A stretch of 64,000 nt of DNA from Congregibacter variabilis (lineage in GTDB: Bacteria; Pseudomonadota; Gammaproteobacteria; Pseudomonadales; Halieaceae): positions 2,294,001-2,358,000 of the forward strand of contig NZ_CP136864.1 in NCBI RefSeq assembly GCF_045689235.1. Reading direction: 5' to 3'. A model generated the notes under the pieces. The model did no database searches and was not told the DNA's origin. It saw only the letters and a list, made by a program, of their open reading frames with translations. The position numbers were made by a program, and so were the translations under genes. Below, one piece after another: positions 7,046 to 14,293 of the stretch; within the stretch, counting starts at the first letter, position 1; every line of letters begins with the position of its first letter.

Positions 7046-8733
7046 CAGACTGTGTGAAAACTCTTCGACGAGATATGATCTGACTTTCTCGCTGAAGAGT
7101 TGCTGCCATGAGTGGATTCATCGAGGGCGAAAGCCGATCACAGGCGACGCTGTTCCCTGAACGCATTGATGATTACATCGCAGAAGAGAACGCGGTTCGC
7201 GTTATCGACGTGTTCGTCAATGATTTAGATCTTTCCGGTTTGGGTTTCAAAACAGTGCCCGCAGTCACAGGTCGGCCCGCTTACCACCCGGCCATGATGT
7301 TGAAGCTCTATATCTACGGCTACCTCAATCGCATCCAGTCTTCCCGGCGATTGGAGCGTGAAGTCGGGCGTAATGTGGAGCTGATGTGGCTGACCGGCAG
7401 ACTGACGCCGGACTTCAAAACCATTGCTGACTTTCGCAAGAATAACGGCGAAGCGATTCGTCTGGTGTGCCGGGAGTTCGTCATGCTGTGCCGCAAGCTC
7501 AATTTGTTTAGCGATGCCTTTGTGGCCATTGATGGCAGCAAGTTCAAAGCGGTGAACAACCGTAATCGCAACTTCAGCAAAGCCAAGATCAAGAAACGCC
7601 TGGAGCAGATCGATGACAGCATTGCCCGCTATCTGGGGCAGATCGCCAGCGCCGACCGGCGCGATAGTGAAGCAAGTCATACCAAGACCGATCGACTGGA
7701 ACATAAAATCGCAGCCCTTAAAGAGGAGATTCAGGCACTAAAAAAGCTGGAGGTCCGGATGCTGGCAACACCGGACCAACAAATCTCCCTGACTGATCCC
7801 GACGCCCGGGTGATGTCCACCGCAGCGCGCAGCAAAGCGATTGTCGGCTACAACGTACAGGCCGCTGTCGACACCGAGCACCACTTGATCGTGGCGCACG
7901 AAGTGACGAACATCGGCCACGATCGCTCGCAACTGGCTAACATGGCAATCCAAGCCAAAGAAGCGCTCGACAGCGAAGACCTGTCAGTGCTGGCGGACCG
8001 TGGTTACTTTAGTGGGGCTGAGATACTGGCTTGTGCGAACGCGGGCATTACGGCCTACGTGCCCAAGACCCAAACCTCGAACAACCAGGCGAAAGGATTA
8101 TTTGATCGAGCAGACTTTGTTTATCGGCCGGAAGATGACGAGTACGAATGCCCGGCGGGCCAACGATTGATCTATCGGTTCACGGATGACTCCACAGATA
8201 AAGCGATGCGTCGTTACTGGTCGTCAGCCTGTCCACAATGCGAGTTAAGACCAAAGTGCACGACGGGCAAGCAGCGCCGCATGGGTCGCTGGGAACATGA
8301 AGAAATATTAGAGGCCATGGAAGATCGGGTGGACCGACTGTCGAACTGCATGCGCATTCGCGGCAGCACAGTGGAACATCCCTTTGGCACGATCAAATCC
8401 TGGCTCGGGCCGACGCACTTCCAGATGAAGACGCTCAAACACGTCAGCACGGAGATGAGCCTGCATGTCCTGTCCTACAATCTCAAACGGATGTTGCAGA
8501 TGTTTGGGGTTGTGCCGCTGATGGCAGCGATAAGAGGCTAAGCAGCCTCATTTTGCTTCTCGAAACCCATGATCTGAGGCCGCGTGTGCGCGATCCTGAG
8601 CGACGCACTTTGAAACCCCAATAATTGCCAAGGAAATCTACGATGCTGCAAGGGCTGCTCATTGAGTCGAGCGGATCTGCTGTGCGCAGTAAATCAGTGC
8701 GAGAAGTGGCGAAGCGAGTTTTGACACAGTCTG
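7046..8733 (+). mobile_element. IS1182-family insertion sequence with intact ends
   Basis: Terminal inverted repeats are visible: CAGACTGTGTGAAAACTC at 7046-7063 and its complement at 8716-8733, 17 of 18 positions matching. The element is 1688 bp and holds one transposase gene. Directly outside lie AGGT (7042-7045) and AGGT (8734-8737), a 4-bp target duplication. Family assignment rests on the transposase. The element landed inside a dispersed repeat, restored when the element is removed. About 175 bases of non-coding DNA separate the transposase stop from the right end. Intact ends and an intact gene suggest a recent insertion that could still move. Confidence 0.9.
7108..8541 (+). CDS. IS1182-family transposase
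   Basis: This full-length 477-aa DDE transposase has the familiar opening (ATLFPERIDDYIAEENAVRVID), the helix-turn-helix segment YHPAMMLKLYIYGYLNRIQSS, and the RxxxNxELMWL-TGRLTPDFKTIADFRK block. The RNase H-like core includes FVAIDGSKFKAVN (first Asp), a coiled-coil insertion around residues 155-215, DTEHHLIVAHEVTN, VLADRGYFSG, and a late RGSTVEHPFGTIKSWLG block carrying the catalytic Glu. A zinc-like cluster (CPQCELRPKC) lies near residue 375. The frame is uninterrupted, so it is probably active. It acts on the ends of its own element. Confidence 0.95.
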   Translation: MSGFIEGESRSQATLFPERIDDYIAEENAVRVIDVFVNDLDLSGLGFKTVPAVTGRPAYHPAMMLKLYIYGYLNRIQSSRRLEREVGRNVELMWLTGRLTPDFKTIADFRKNNGEAIRLVCREFVMLCRKLNLFSDAFVAIDGSKFKAVNNRNRNFSKAKIKKRLEQIDDSIARYLGQIASADRRDSEASHTKTDRLEHKIAALKEEIQALKKLEVRMLATPDQQISLTDPDARVMSTAARSKAIVGYNVQAAVDTEHHLIVAHEVTNIGHDRSQLANMAIQAKEALDSEDLSVLADRGYFSGAEILACANAGITAYVPKTQTSNNQAKGLFDRADFVYRPEDDEYECPAGQRLIYRFTDDSTDKAMRRYWSSACPQCELRPKCTTGKQRRMGRWEHEEILEAMEDRVDRLSNCMRIRGSTVEHPFGTIKSWLGPTHFQMKTLKHVSTEMSLHVLSYNLKRMLQMFGVVPLMAAIRG

Positions 8734-8805
8734 AGGTGTTAGCGGAAGTTACCAGCATGACCGCTTTCGCCTATTTTGAGACCTTAGCCGTACCCAAATT
8801 TGAGG

Positions 8806-8831
8806 CAATAAAAAGCCCACCGAAGTGGGCT
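8806..8831 (-). terminator. Intrinsic terminator of the minus-strand PEP-CTERM gene
   Basis: Read on the minus strand, AGCCCAC-TTCG-GTGGGCT forms a perfect 7-bp stem with a stable UUCG tetraloop, followed by TTTTATTG. It lies 18 bases beyond the stop codon of the gene ending at 8850. Confidence 0.92.
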
Positions 8832-8849
8832 AGTACAGCAGGAGTTTGG

Positions 8850-9404
8850 TTAAGCCTTGCGGCGCAGCCGCAGCCCTAGGAGGCCAAGGCCGAGAAGGGC
8901 CACAGTGGCGGGAGCCGGGACTCCAGTACCCCCGCCCGTGGCATCAATAATGCCGAGCTGAATATTGGGATCGCCTTGGTCTGCCGTAATTGTATTTGTG
9001 AAGGTTCCTTGGTTGCTGCTCCCGAACCCGCTCGTCACGAGGAAGTACTGCGTGTCCGCCAAAAGCGCCTGCGACGCGATTTGAGAAGCATTGCTACCAA
9101 AATCGTCGTCGCCAGCCAAAAGGTTAGTTAGCTGATCAAGCGGATCAAAATTACCCAAATACAAGTGAATGTAGCCGTCAAAGCTCTGAGCGCTGTCGAT
9201 TGTGTATAGGCCCGATGTGTCAGTGAAAAAACCCGCCAGCGAGTAACGCACGGTATTACTGAGGGACGGCCCACTGTCAGTCGGCCGTTGCCAGATGGGG
9301 CCTCCTACGGTCGTATCGCTGTAAATGAGCGTGGCAAAGGAAGACGGTGCAATCAAGAGAGTCATTAAGGCAACAATTGAGATGCGTGCGGGAAGTGATT
9401 TCAT
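8850..9404 (-). CDS. PEP-CTERM sorting-domain surface protein
   Basis: This exported protein is about 184 aa, with a signal peptide (MKSLPARISIVALMTLLIAP...SSFA) and the C-terminal sorting signal GVPAPATVALLGLGLLGL followed by RLRRKA. The body contains a DxDDDFG-like acidic stretch (AGDDDFGSNAS) and resembles secreted pre-peptidase-type or calcium-binding beta-sandwich domains; that last point is an impression, not a firm assignment. Two ATGs lie six bases apart (9410 and 9404). The second is better spaced from GAG in TGAGTAA and is preferred. Like the protein at 5654 it needs an exosortase not present here. A strong terminator follows. Confidence 0.85.
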   Translation of the reverse strand: MKSLPARISIVALMTLLIAPSSFATLIYSDTTVGGPIWQRPTDSGPSLSNTVRYSLAGFFTDTSGLYTIDSAQSFDGYIHLYLGNFDPLDQLTNLLAGDDDFGSNASQIASQALLADTQYFLVTSGFGSSNQGTFTNTITADQGDPNIQLGIIDATGGGTGVPAPATVALLGLGLLGLRLRRKA

Positions 9405-9747
9405 ATGCATTTACTCAGCTAAGCGCGTGAGGTAGCACCCACATGCAGGTTCGAGACCAACACTTGAAAAACTCAATAAATACAGTAAGTAACCAATATC
9501 TCAATAAGATTTATTTAACGTGTGTGTAAAAAAAACCGACAGGCTCGAGCTTAGCACTCTCCTCCGTTGGCTATACGGATTGCAGCTCCTGACCGACCGT
9601 TATGAGGTGAAAGCGGAAGTCCGCACCATGACCGCTTTTGCCTACCCGCGTTCCCCCCGACAGTTTCCGTATTTCTTCGGCATCTCCTAATTGTGATTCT
9701 CGGTCTATCATTGACGTAACTTCCCCAATCACTTTGAGAGCAACCAG
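9405..9747. other. Gene-free stretch between divergent genes, with a repeat copy
   Basis: These 343 bases hold no gene. The left half (9460-9540) is AT-rich and should carry the promoter of the minus-strand PEP-CTERM gene; no box pair is clear. A dispersed repeat copy lies at 9603-9645. Confidence 0.5.
9603..9645. repeat. Dispersed hairpin repeat, copy H
   Basis: TGAGGTGAAAGCGGAAGTCC then GCACCATGACCGCTTTTGCCT is a complete short-form copy. AGCGGAAGT and the complementary ACCGCT pair partly around CCGCACCATG. It is preceded by GACCGACCGT, which resembles the right half of another copy. Confidence 0.65.
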
Positions 9748-10230
9748 ATGGTTAAAAGGACTTTGGAAGAATGGGCCAGCGTTGGAGAGATCATAAGTGC
9801 CGTCGCAGTCGTGATTTCGCTTTTGTATGTTGGCTATCAGGTGAACCAAAATACCGATCAAATGCGTGCCGCAAATCGTCAGCAGCTCGTCAACCGATCA
9901 TTGGACGCAACGAAGGGGTTTGCCATGAATCCCGAAGTTGCTCGGGTACTCACAAAAGTGGAGAACCAGGTCGAACTTAATCAAGAAGAGCAGACTCAGT
10001 TCAGTTATGTGATTCGCGGCGTTCTGTACGATGTGCAAGAGGCATTCCTGCTTCATGCCGAGGGTGGATTGGATGAAGGCTATTGGGGCACCCGCGCAAA
10101 CCTTGTAAAGATATATCTTCAAACTCCAGTCGCAAGAAAACTTTATCTGTCAAATAGGGAACAAGGCGTTCTGCACCCCAGATTCACGGCTTGGCTGGAT
10201 CAAGCACTTCCCCGTAATGAGGTGCTCTGA
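9748..10230 (+). CDS. Small single-anchor membrane protein, RQNT family, paralogue 2
   Basis: This 160-aa protein opens with EEWASVGEIISAVAVVISLLYVGYQV followed by NQNTDQMRAA. The membrane helix covers about residues 14-32. It aligns over its length with the proteins at 6466, 10961 and 11461: the E-W-x3-x-E-I anchor start, Q-N-T, a basic-aromatic middle (VIRGVLYDVQEAFLLHAEGGLDE) and a C-terminal F-x-x-W/F-x-D segment. No catalytic motif is seen. Its last codons (NEVL) and stop are supplied by a dispersed repeat copy (10218-10256), so the C-terminus may have been reshaped by repeat insertion. Confidence 0.7.
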   Translation: MVKRTLEEWASVGEIISAVAVVISLLYVGYQVNQNTDQMRAANRQQLVNRSLDATKGFAMNPEVARVLTKVENQVELNQEEQTQFSYVIRGVLYDVQEAFLLHAEGGLDEGYWGTRANLVKIYLQTPVARKLYLSNREQGVLHPRFTAWLDQALPRNEVL

Positions 10231-10256
10231 GACAACGCCAGGGGCGACTTCCGACG
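10218..10256. repeat. Dispersed hairpin repeat, copy I
   Basis: TGAGGTGCTCTGAGACAACG followed by CCAGGGGCGACTTCCGACG matches the first half of the long form at 732 and 1641. It overlaps the last four codons and the stop of the gene ending at 10230. Confidence 0.6.
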
Positions 10257-10420
10257 ACTTTGCAAAATTGGATTTAATTCCAGCAATGTCCGCTTGCGAG
10301 CCACTACTCACACCATGGAGTGAAAAATTGTAGGCTTGTCGCGGCGCGAGTGAGCAGCTCATCAAGGCGTTCCAGGTGTTACATTGTTCTGGGAGTCAGG
10401 AGGACACAGGTCCATTTCAT

Positions 10421-10801
10421 ATGAGCGAAGCCGAATTTATCGAAGTAATCAATCTACACGCTACGAGTGCAATGAACGCATTCACGATCTACCTGTCGCT
10501 GACCTTTGCATTTCTGACCGCGATTTACCTTGTCGGCGCCAAGCTTTCCGCAGTGCAGTTAATTATGGTGGTGGGCCTGTATCTTGTTTGGTCGTCGTCT
10601 TTCGCTCTAGTCGCAATAGTTCATCTAATAGCGTTTGATTCCCTCTTTGAAGAACACCCAGCCTTTGCACGTACCCAGCTGTGGTATTTCCCCTGGGTAG
10701 AGTTTACCGCCGCGATAACGCTATCGGGAATCGCGGTGTGTGGTTACTTCGTGTTCGACATTCGGCGTGGACGGCTTAAGAAGGGCCTTAATGCACAGTA
10801 G
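10421..10801 (+). CDS. Small membrane protein of unknown function
   Basis: This 126-aa protein has three predicted membrane segments: FTIYLSLTFAFLTAIYLVGA, AVQLIMVVGLYLVWSSSFALVAIVHLIAF and WVEFTAAITLSGIAVCGYFVF, with a basic C-terminal tail (DIRRGRLKKG). I do not recognise a family. ATG at 10421 is chosen over the upstream GTG at 10376 because the first 15 codons of the longer form look unlike protein. The purine-rich AGGAGG (10399-10404) is rather far from the start. Confidence 0.6.
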   Translation: MSEAEFIEVINLHATSAMNAFTIYLSLTFAFLTAIYLVGAKLSAVQLIMVVGLYLVWSSSFALVAIVHLIAFDSLFEEHPAFARTQLWYFPWVEFTAAITLSGIAVCGYFVFDIRRGRLKKGLNAQ

Positions 10802-10866
10802 CACCTCAGGAGCGTTTGCTTCTGGCCCGTTGCGAATCCAAATTGCGACGAAGCCAATCACAGCCT

Positions 10867-10908
10867 TTAGGTGTCAGGGGAAGTTACCAACACGAACGCT
10901 TACGCCTA
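10867..10908. repeat. Dispersed hairpin repeat, diverged copy J
   Basis: TTAGGTGTCAGGGGAAGTTA then CCAACACGAACGCTTACGCCTA matches copy G (GAGGTGTTAGCGGAAGTTACCAGCATGACCGCTTTCGCCTA) with several changes that weaken the stem. It lies in the gap before the third RQNT-family gene. Confidence 0.55.
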
Positions 10909-10960
10909 AGAGCAGCTATCATATAAGCCGGCTTTTTTAACTTTATTGAGCGATGTTTTT

Positions 10961-11428
10961 ATGAAACTCGGCGAATGGGCGGCTGTGGCCGAAATCATTG
11001 GGGGGGCAGCAATTATTGCTTCGCTTATCTTCGTTGGCGCCGAGGTGCGCCAGAATACCGCTGCCATAAGGTCAGCTACGGTGCAGGCGATAGCCGATCA
11101 ATCTAATGCGAGTAACCTCGCTTTTGCCACTGATGAAAAACTCGCTGATCTGCTTTTTCTGACATTAAAGGATTCCGAGGCCCATAAAGATCCCAGCAAG
11201 ATTACAGGAGGGGACAAAATCAGGCTGGAAATGATACTTCGGTCTACTCTTCGACGGGTAGAAAATATCTATCTTCATGTTGAAGGCGGAGTGCTTGAGC
11301 CAGAGGCGTTGGATCGAGTGGGCTATGGTTTTTATAGAACTGATTTTGCTAAAGATTATTGGCGCGCGGCTCGCGCTGGCTTTGATCAGGATTTTGCCAA
11401 GTTTATGGATGAGAAGGTTAACGAGTAG
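10961..11428 (+). CDS. Small single-anchor membrane protein, RQNT family, paralogue 3
   Basis: This protein of about 155 aa opens MKLGEWAAVAEIIGGAAIIASLIFVGAEV followed by RQNTAAIRSAT. Membrane helix at about residues 9-28. The soluble part carries LRSTLRRVENIYLHVEGGVLEPE, parallel to paralogue 2 (RGVLYDVQEAFLLHAEGGLDE). ATG at 10961 is chosen; an in-frame TTG at 10946 would add five residues. Neither has a good ribosome site. It converges with the fourth family member on the opposite strand, with about 30 bases between the stops. Confidence 0.68.
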   Translation: MKLGEWAAVAEIIGGAAIIASLIFVGAEVRQNTAAIRSATVQAIADQSNASNLAFATDEKLADLLFLTLKDSEAHKDPSKITGGDKIRLEMILRSTLRRVENIYLHVEGGVLEPEALDRVGYGFYRTDFAKDYWRAARAGFDQDFAKFMDEKVNE

Positions 11429-11431
11429 TCA

Positions 11432-11462
11432 TCTGAACGGCGATAATATGACGGCTTCGCCT
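11432..11462. repeat. Probable remnant of the dispersed repeat, copy L
   Basis: CGATAATATGACGGCTTCGCC resembles the right half of the repeat (CCAGCATGACCGCTTTCGCC). It sits exactly between two convergent paralogous genes. Confidence 0.35.
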
Positions 11463-11955
11463 AATTTACCTTTGATGCGAGAAGAGAGTTAAGCTCGGCA
11501 ACGAACTCGGGAGTAAACACGGTACCGGCCGCCACCTCACTCTCCCAAATCTTCCTTGGCAGCCCCACCTCAATCGATTCGGCGGCACGCGAGCGGATGC
11601 TGTGCCAAACGCCCTCTTCGAGTAACCCATTCCTGTACATGAAAAAAGAAGCCTCTGCTCGGCGCAAAAACGCGCGGAAGGTCAAAACAACCCTATACCG
11701 CTCGACATCAGACAAGTCGTCAGACACAGCGTCCGGCTGCTGGGCAATGATAAGTGACTCCAGCGTCTTGTCTGACAACTCGGCTGTCCATTCGCTGGAG
11801 TGGGCAAATGAGATTCTATTGTCGGCAGCAGCCGTGGCTCGCAACAGTGCAGAGTTCTCGCGTACCTCGATAACAAGAATCAACAGCGTAACCAGGATTG
11901 CTCCCGCAGAGACGATTTCCCCAAAAGCTGCGATATTTTGGATTTTCTGGCTCAC
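11461..11955 (-). CDS. Small single-anchor membrane protein, RQNT family, paralogue 4
   Basis: This protein of about 164 aa opens MSQKIQNIAAFGEIVSAGAILVTLLILVIEV followed by RENSALLRATA. It aligns with the other three members through FRAFLRRAEASFFMYRNGLLEEGVW, which parallels the LRRVENIYLHVEGGVLE block of paralogue 3. The start is taken as GTG at 11955 because GAGGGG is well placed five bases before it and the length then matches the family. A longer form from GTG at 11988 is possible. Function unknown. Being inverted relative to paralogue 3 argues against simple tandem duplication. Confidence 0.68.
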   Translation of the reverse strand: MSQKIQNIAAFGEIVSAGAILVTLLILVIEVRENSALLRATAAADNRISFAHSSEWTAELSDKTLESLIIAQQPDAVSDDLSDVERYRVVLTFRAFLRRAEASFFMYRNGLLEEGVWHSIRSRAAESIEVGLPRKIWESEVAAGTVFTPEFVAELNSLLASKVN

Positions 11956-12072
11956 TTGTACCCCTCTCACAGTGTTGTCTGACGACACAGTTTCTGCCAG
12001 CTGCGCGTAAATGAACAGGACAATCCGCCGCGGGACGGGTGTTCAATACAGTCGGAAAAAAGGCTTAGGCAA

Positions 12073-12693
12073 TCAAAGAGGCTGTATTGCGGTCTCAATC
12101 TGAGCTATCAAATTCGTAAAAAGCAGGTCTAACTTCTCAAGGCTTTGCGTGTAGTTATGTGTGAGGCTCATTTTAAAGGCGAGCAGGCCCCGCGCTAAGT
12201 CTGAGTCAAGCGACGACCAGTCGGCCTCGCCTTTTTCAAGGACCGGCGCGCCACTCGCACTGGACAGAAAAGTGACGATCGGAAGATTTCTCGCGATAAA
12301 GGGGTCGAGGTCGTGTTGATGGAAAAACAGATACTCCGCGAAAGACCTGTCGACTGAATCAATCTGATAGCTAAGCTGAGACAACTCTCTGCGGATCGTC
12401 GGATCTGATATAAGAGCAAGGTTCCCTGAAGCTTCCAAATCGCGAAGGGCGCTAATTGTGGGGATGTATGTGTTTGTCGAATACACACCACGACGGATAA
12501 TTTCACTCAGTCTTTGCTCTGCAATGCCTTTTGTGCCTTTGCTCAATAGCTCCTGAATATCCAAAATCTGGCGCTCTTTGTATTCCAGTGCGTCTCGGAG
12601 ATCCTCTGATGAACTCTGAAAGTCACTCAGTCTTGCTGGCGCATTGCAAAGGCTAGTCGACGTATCATCATTGGGCCAGTATAACCACGCCAA
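12073..12693 (-). CDS. Uncharacterised helical protein, possibly an anchor-less DUF6090-like relative
   Basis: This reading frame of about 206 aa begins with TTG right after an in-frame stop. It is mostly helical (EDLRDALEYKERQILDIQELL, YSTNTYIPTISALRDLEASGNLALISDPTIRRELSQLS). The I-S-A-L-R-D-L-E-x-S-G-N-L-A-L-I stretch resembles the middle of DUF6090-type proteins, but the N-terminal membrane anchor of the relatives at 4833 and 12810 is absent. Either this is a soluble variant or the 5' end has been lost. The TTG start has no clear ribosome site. Function unknown. Confidence 0.5.
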   Translation of the reverse strand: MAWLYWPNDDTSTSLCNAPARLSDFQSSSEDLRDALEYKERQILDIQELLSKGTKGIAEQRLSEIIRRGVYSTNTYIPTISALRDLEASGNLALISDPTIRRELSQLSYQIDSVDRSFAEYLFFHQHDLDPFIARNLPIVTFLSSASGAPVLEKGEADWSSLDSDLARGLLAFKMSLTHNYTQSLEKLDLLFTNLIAQIETAIQPL

Positions 12694-12809
12694 CCAGCCT
12701 TAGCTAAGAGCGGGGGTTCGTTGACTGAGACCCAGCGACGACCTTTTCGGTTATCCTGCGCCGAGCGAATTACACTGAGCTTCTAACAGCCATAACTCAG
12801 CGAGCATCC

Positions 12810-13571
12810 ATGATTCTCCGCAGCCTGACAAAACACGTCACAGACCAAAACTGGTTTGCCGTAGCCTTAGACTTCGCCATCGTTGTATTTGGTGTTTATG
12901 TCGGCCTCCAGGTTCAGGAATGGAGTGATATGCGAGCGCTGGAAGCATCAGAAGCTCAGTATCTGGCTGAACTTCATGAAGAGATAACGCAAAACACAAA
13001 GCTCACCTCAAGCACAGTAGAGGGAATGAATGATGTGGTGTCTTCGGGTAAGCGAGCGCTCGAATTCCTGCAGTCAGACCGTCGTTGTGAAGAGGACTGC
13101 TGGCGTGTTCTGGTTGACTTATTTGTTGCATCTCAAGTCTTTCGACCAGCGGTGTCTACAACCGTATATGAAGAGATGCAACGGCTCGGTTTTCCCAGGT
13201 CAATGTCGGTGAGGTCTGCCGTTGATGACTACTATGTTTTGAACGCCACCGCATATCTGGGTGTGGACAGTTCACCTAAGTACCGTGTGAGCTTTCGTGA
13301 ACTTATTACGGTCGAGGCCCATGAACAACTTTGGAGTCAGTGCCACAAGCTCGATGGTTATCTGGAGTATTTGATTGCCGATTGTCCACCAGGCATGTCG
13401 ACGCAAAGCACAAGGGTGATGCTAGACCGCATTCGCAGCAGACCTGAAGTATTGGACCAGTTGCGTTATTGGATAGGCATGCATTCGCTATGGATTCCAG
13501 TTTTTAACGACATGTTGATTCAGGCTAAACACGCAACAAGCGCCATTGAAGCAGAGCAGGCGGGCAACTGA
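12810..13571 (+). CDS. Single-anchor membrane protein, DUF6090-like
   Basis: This 253-aa protein has one membrane segment (about residues 17-37, FAVALDFAIVVFGVYVGLQVQEW) followed by S-D-M-R-A and a helical domain. It parallels the protein at 4833-5558 (DWPAAVIELVIVVLGIFLGLQADSWND) and is probably a diverged paralogue. Five cysteines fall in two pairs (CEEDC, and C in SQCHK/ADCPP), which would fit a periplasmic location. The start ATG follows CAGCGAGCATCC. Function unknown. Confidence 0.65.
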   Translation: MILRSLTKHVTDQNWFAVALDFAIVVFGVYVGLQVQEWSDMRALEASEAQYLAELHEEITQNTKLTSSTVEGMNDVVSSGKRALEFLQSDRRCEEDCWRVLVDLFVASQVFRPAVSTTVYEEMQRLGFPRSMSVRSAVDDYYVLNATAYLGVDSSPKYRVSFRELITVEAHEQLWSQCHKLDGYLEYLIADCPPGMSTQSTRVMLDRIRSRPEVLDQLRYWIGMHSLWIPVFNDMLIQAKHATSAIEAEQAGN

Positions 13572-13743
13572 TCCATGCTCCATGGAGGCAAGGTTACGCG
13601 ACTAGTAGCAATGACTACCTTCAGATACCTCACGGCAAAGCCAGCCAACACTTAGAGGCGTTTTGAAGCGTCTCTTACAGCAAATGGCTTTGTGATGACT
13701 ACGAGCACCCTGATTGCGCTCGGCCTAGACGCGTGCTGCAGAC

Positions 13744-14289
13744 CTAATAAGGCTCCACTAATAAAAACAGTGAATCTTCAGAGACCGTTTGCGTGCCGTA
13801 AACTCTGGTGCCGCGCGGTTGCTGGGCGGCAGGCCCCAAGAGCTGTATCCATTCGCCAGGCTGGGCAAGCAGGGTCGAGCTGTAACTTTGCGCGCGATCA
13901 CTCGCCTTGCGCGACACATCCACACGCACTTCGATGCTGCCGTCGCCCTTGATGATGGGCGCCAAGGCGACGGAATCCGCATCTCTTGGGAGCTCCTGTA
14001 CCTGAGTCCAAAAAAATCCCCCGCTCGCCTGCAGTTGATAATCTCTGCCACTGGCCTTTGCAAAACTCACGCGACTGCCGGACATCACCGTCAGACTTAA
14101 ATTTCCGGCGTCTCGAGTGCTGATCTGCCCACTCACCGGTGGCTGGGCTGCCAAAGTCAGACGCAAGTTCTGTGACCAGGTCAATGCCGGCGCGCATAGG
14201 CACATTGTCAGCATGAGCGCGCAGACTCGCCTGAACTGGGATACGACAAGACGCTGTTGCGATTGGCTACTGGTGTTAAACATGGGCAT
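13744..14289 (-). CDS. Secreted protein of unknown function in the kor operon
   Basis: This protein of about 181 aa has a signal peptide (basic start QQRLVVSQFRR, core VCALMLTMCLCAPA, cleavage near LTWSQ). The mature part is beta-rich: LSLTVMSGSRVSF, SIEVRVDVSRKASDR, SSTLLAQPGEWIQLLGPA. This loosely recalls the beta domain of secretin-type proteins, but I make no firm assignment. ATG at 14289 is chosen over the upstream 14340 start, which would overlap the previous gene and precede the signal peptide with a long hydrophilic leader. It lies four bases after the ferritin-like gene and is probably the last gene of that operon. Confidence 0.6.
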   Translation of the reverse strand: MPMFNTSSQSQQRLVVSQFRRVCALMLTMCLCAPALTWSQNLRLTLAAQPPVSGQISTRDAGNLSLTVMSGSRVSFAKASGRDYQLQASGGFFWTQVQELPRDADSVALAPIIKGDGSIEVRVDVSRKASDRAQSYSSTLLAQPGEWIQLLGPAAQQPRGTRVYGTQTVSEDSLFLLVEPY

Positions 14290-14293
14290 TCGT

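Larger units (their letters stand above)
7027..8787. repeat. Dispersed repeat copy F/G, split by an insertion sequence
   Basis: Removing the insertion sequence (7046-8733) and one copy of AGGT rejoins 7027-7045 and 8738-8787 into a single repeat. The restored element is bounded by a perfect 10-bp inverted repeat, CTAAGGTCTC (7027-7036) and GAGACCTTAG (8778-8787). It contains TGAGGTGTTAGCGGAAGT and CATGACCGCTTTCGCCTA, whose AGCGG and CCGCT can pair. It is the most complete copy in the window and suggests the family is a small MITE-like or palindromic element about 70 bp long. Confidence 0.7.

Noticed and set aside
732..11462. Integron cassette array with attC sites
   Set aside because: The repeats lack the paired RYYYAAC and GTTRRRY core sites in proper order, genes lie in both orientations, and no integrase gene is present.
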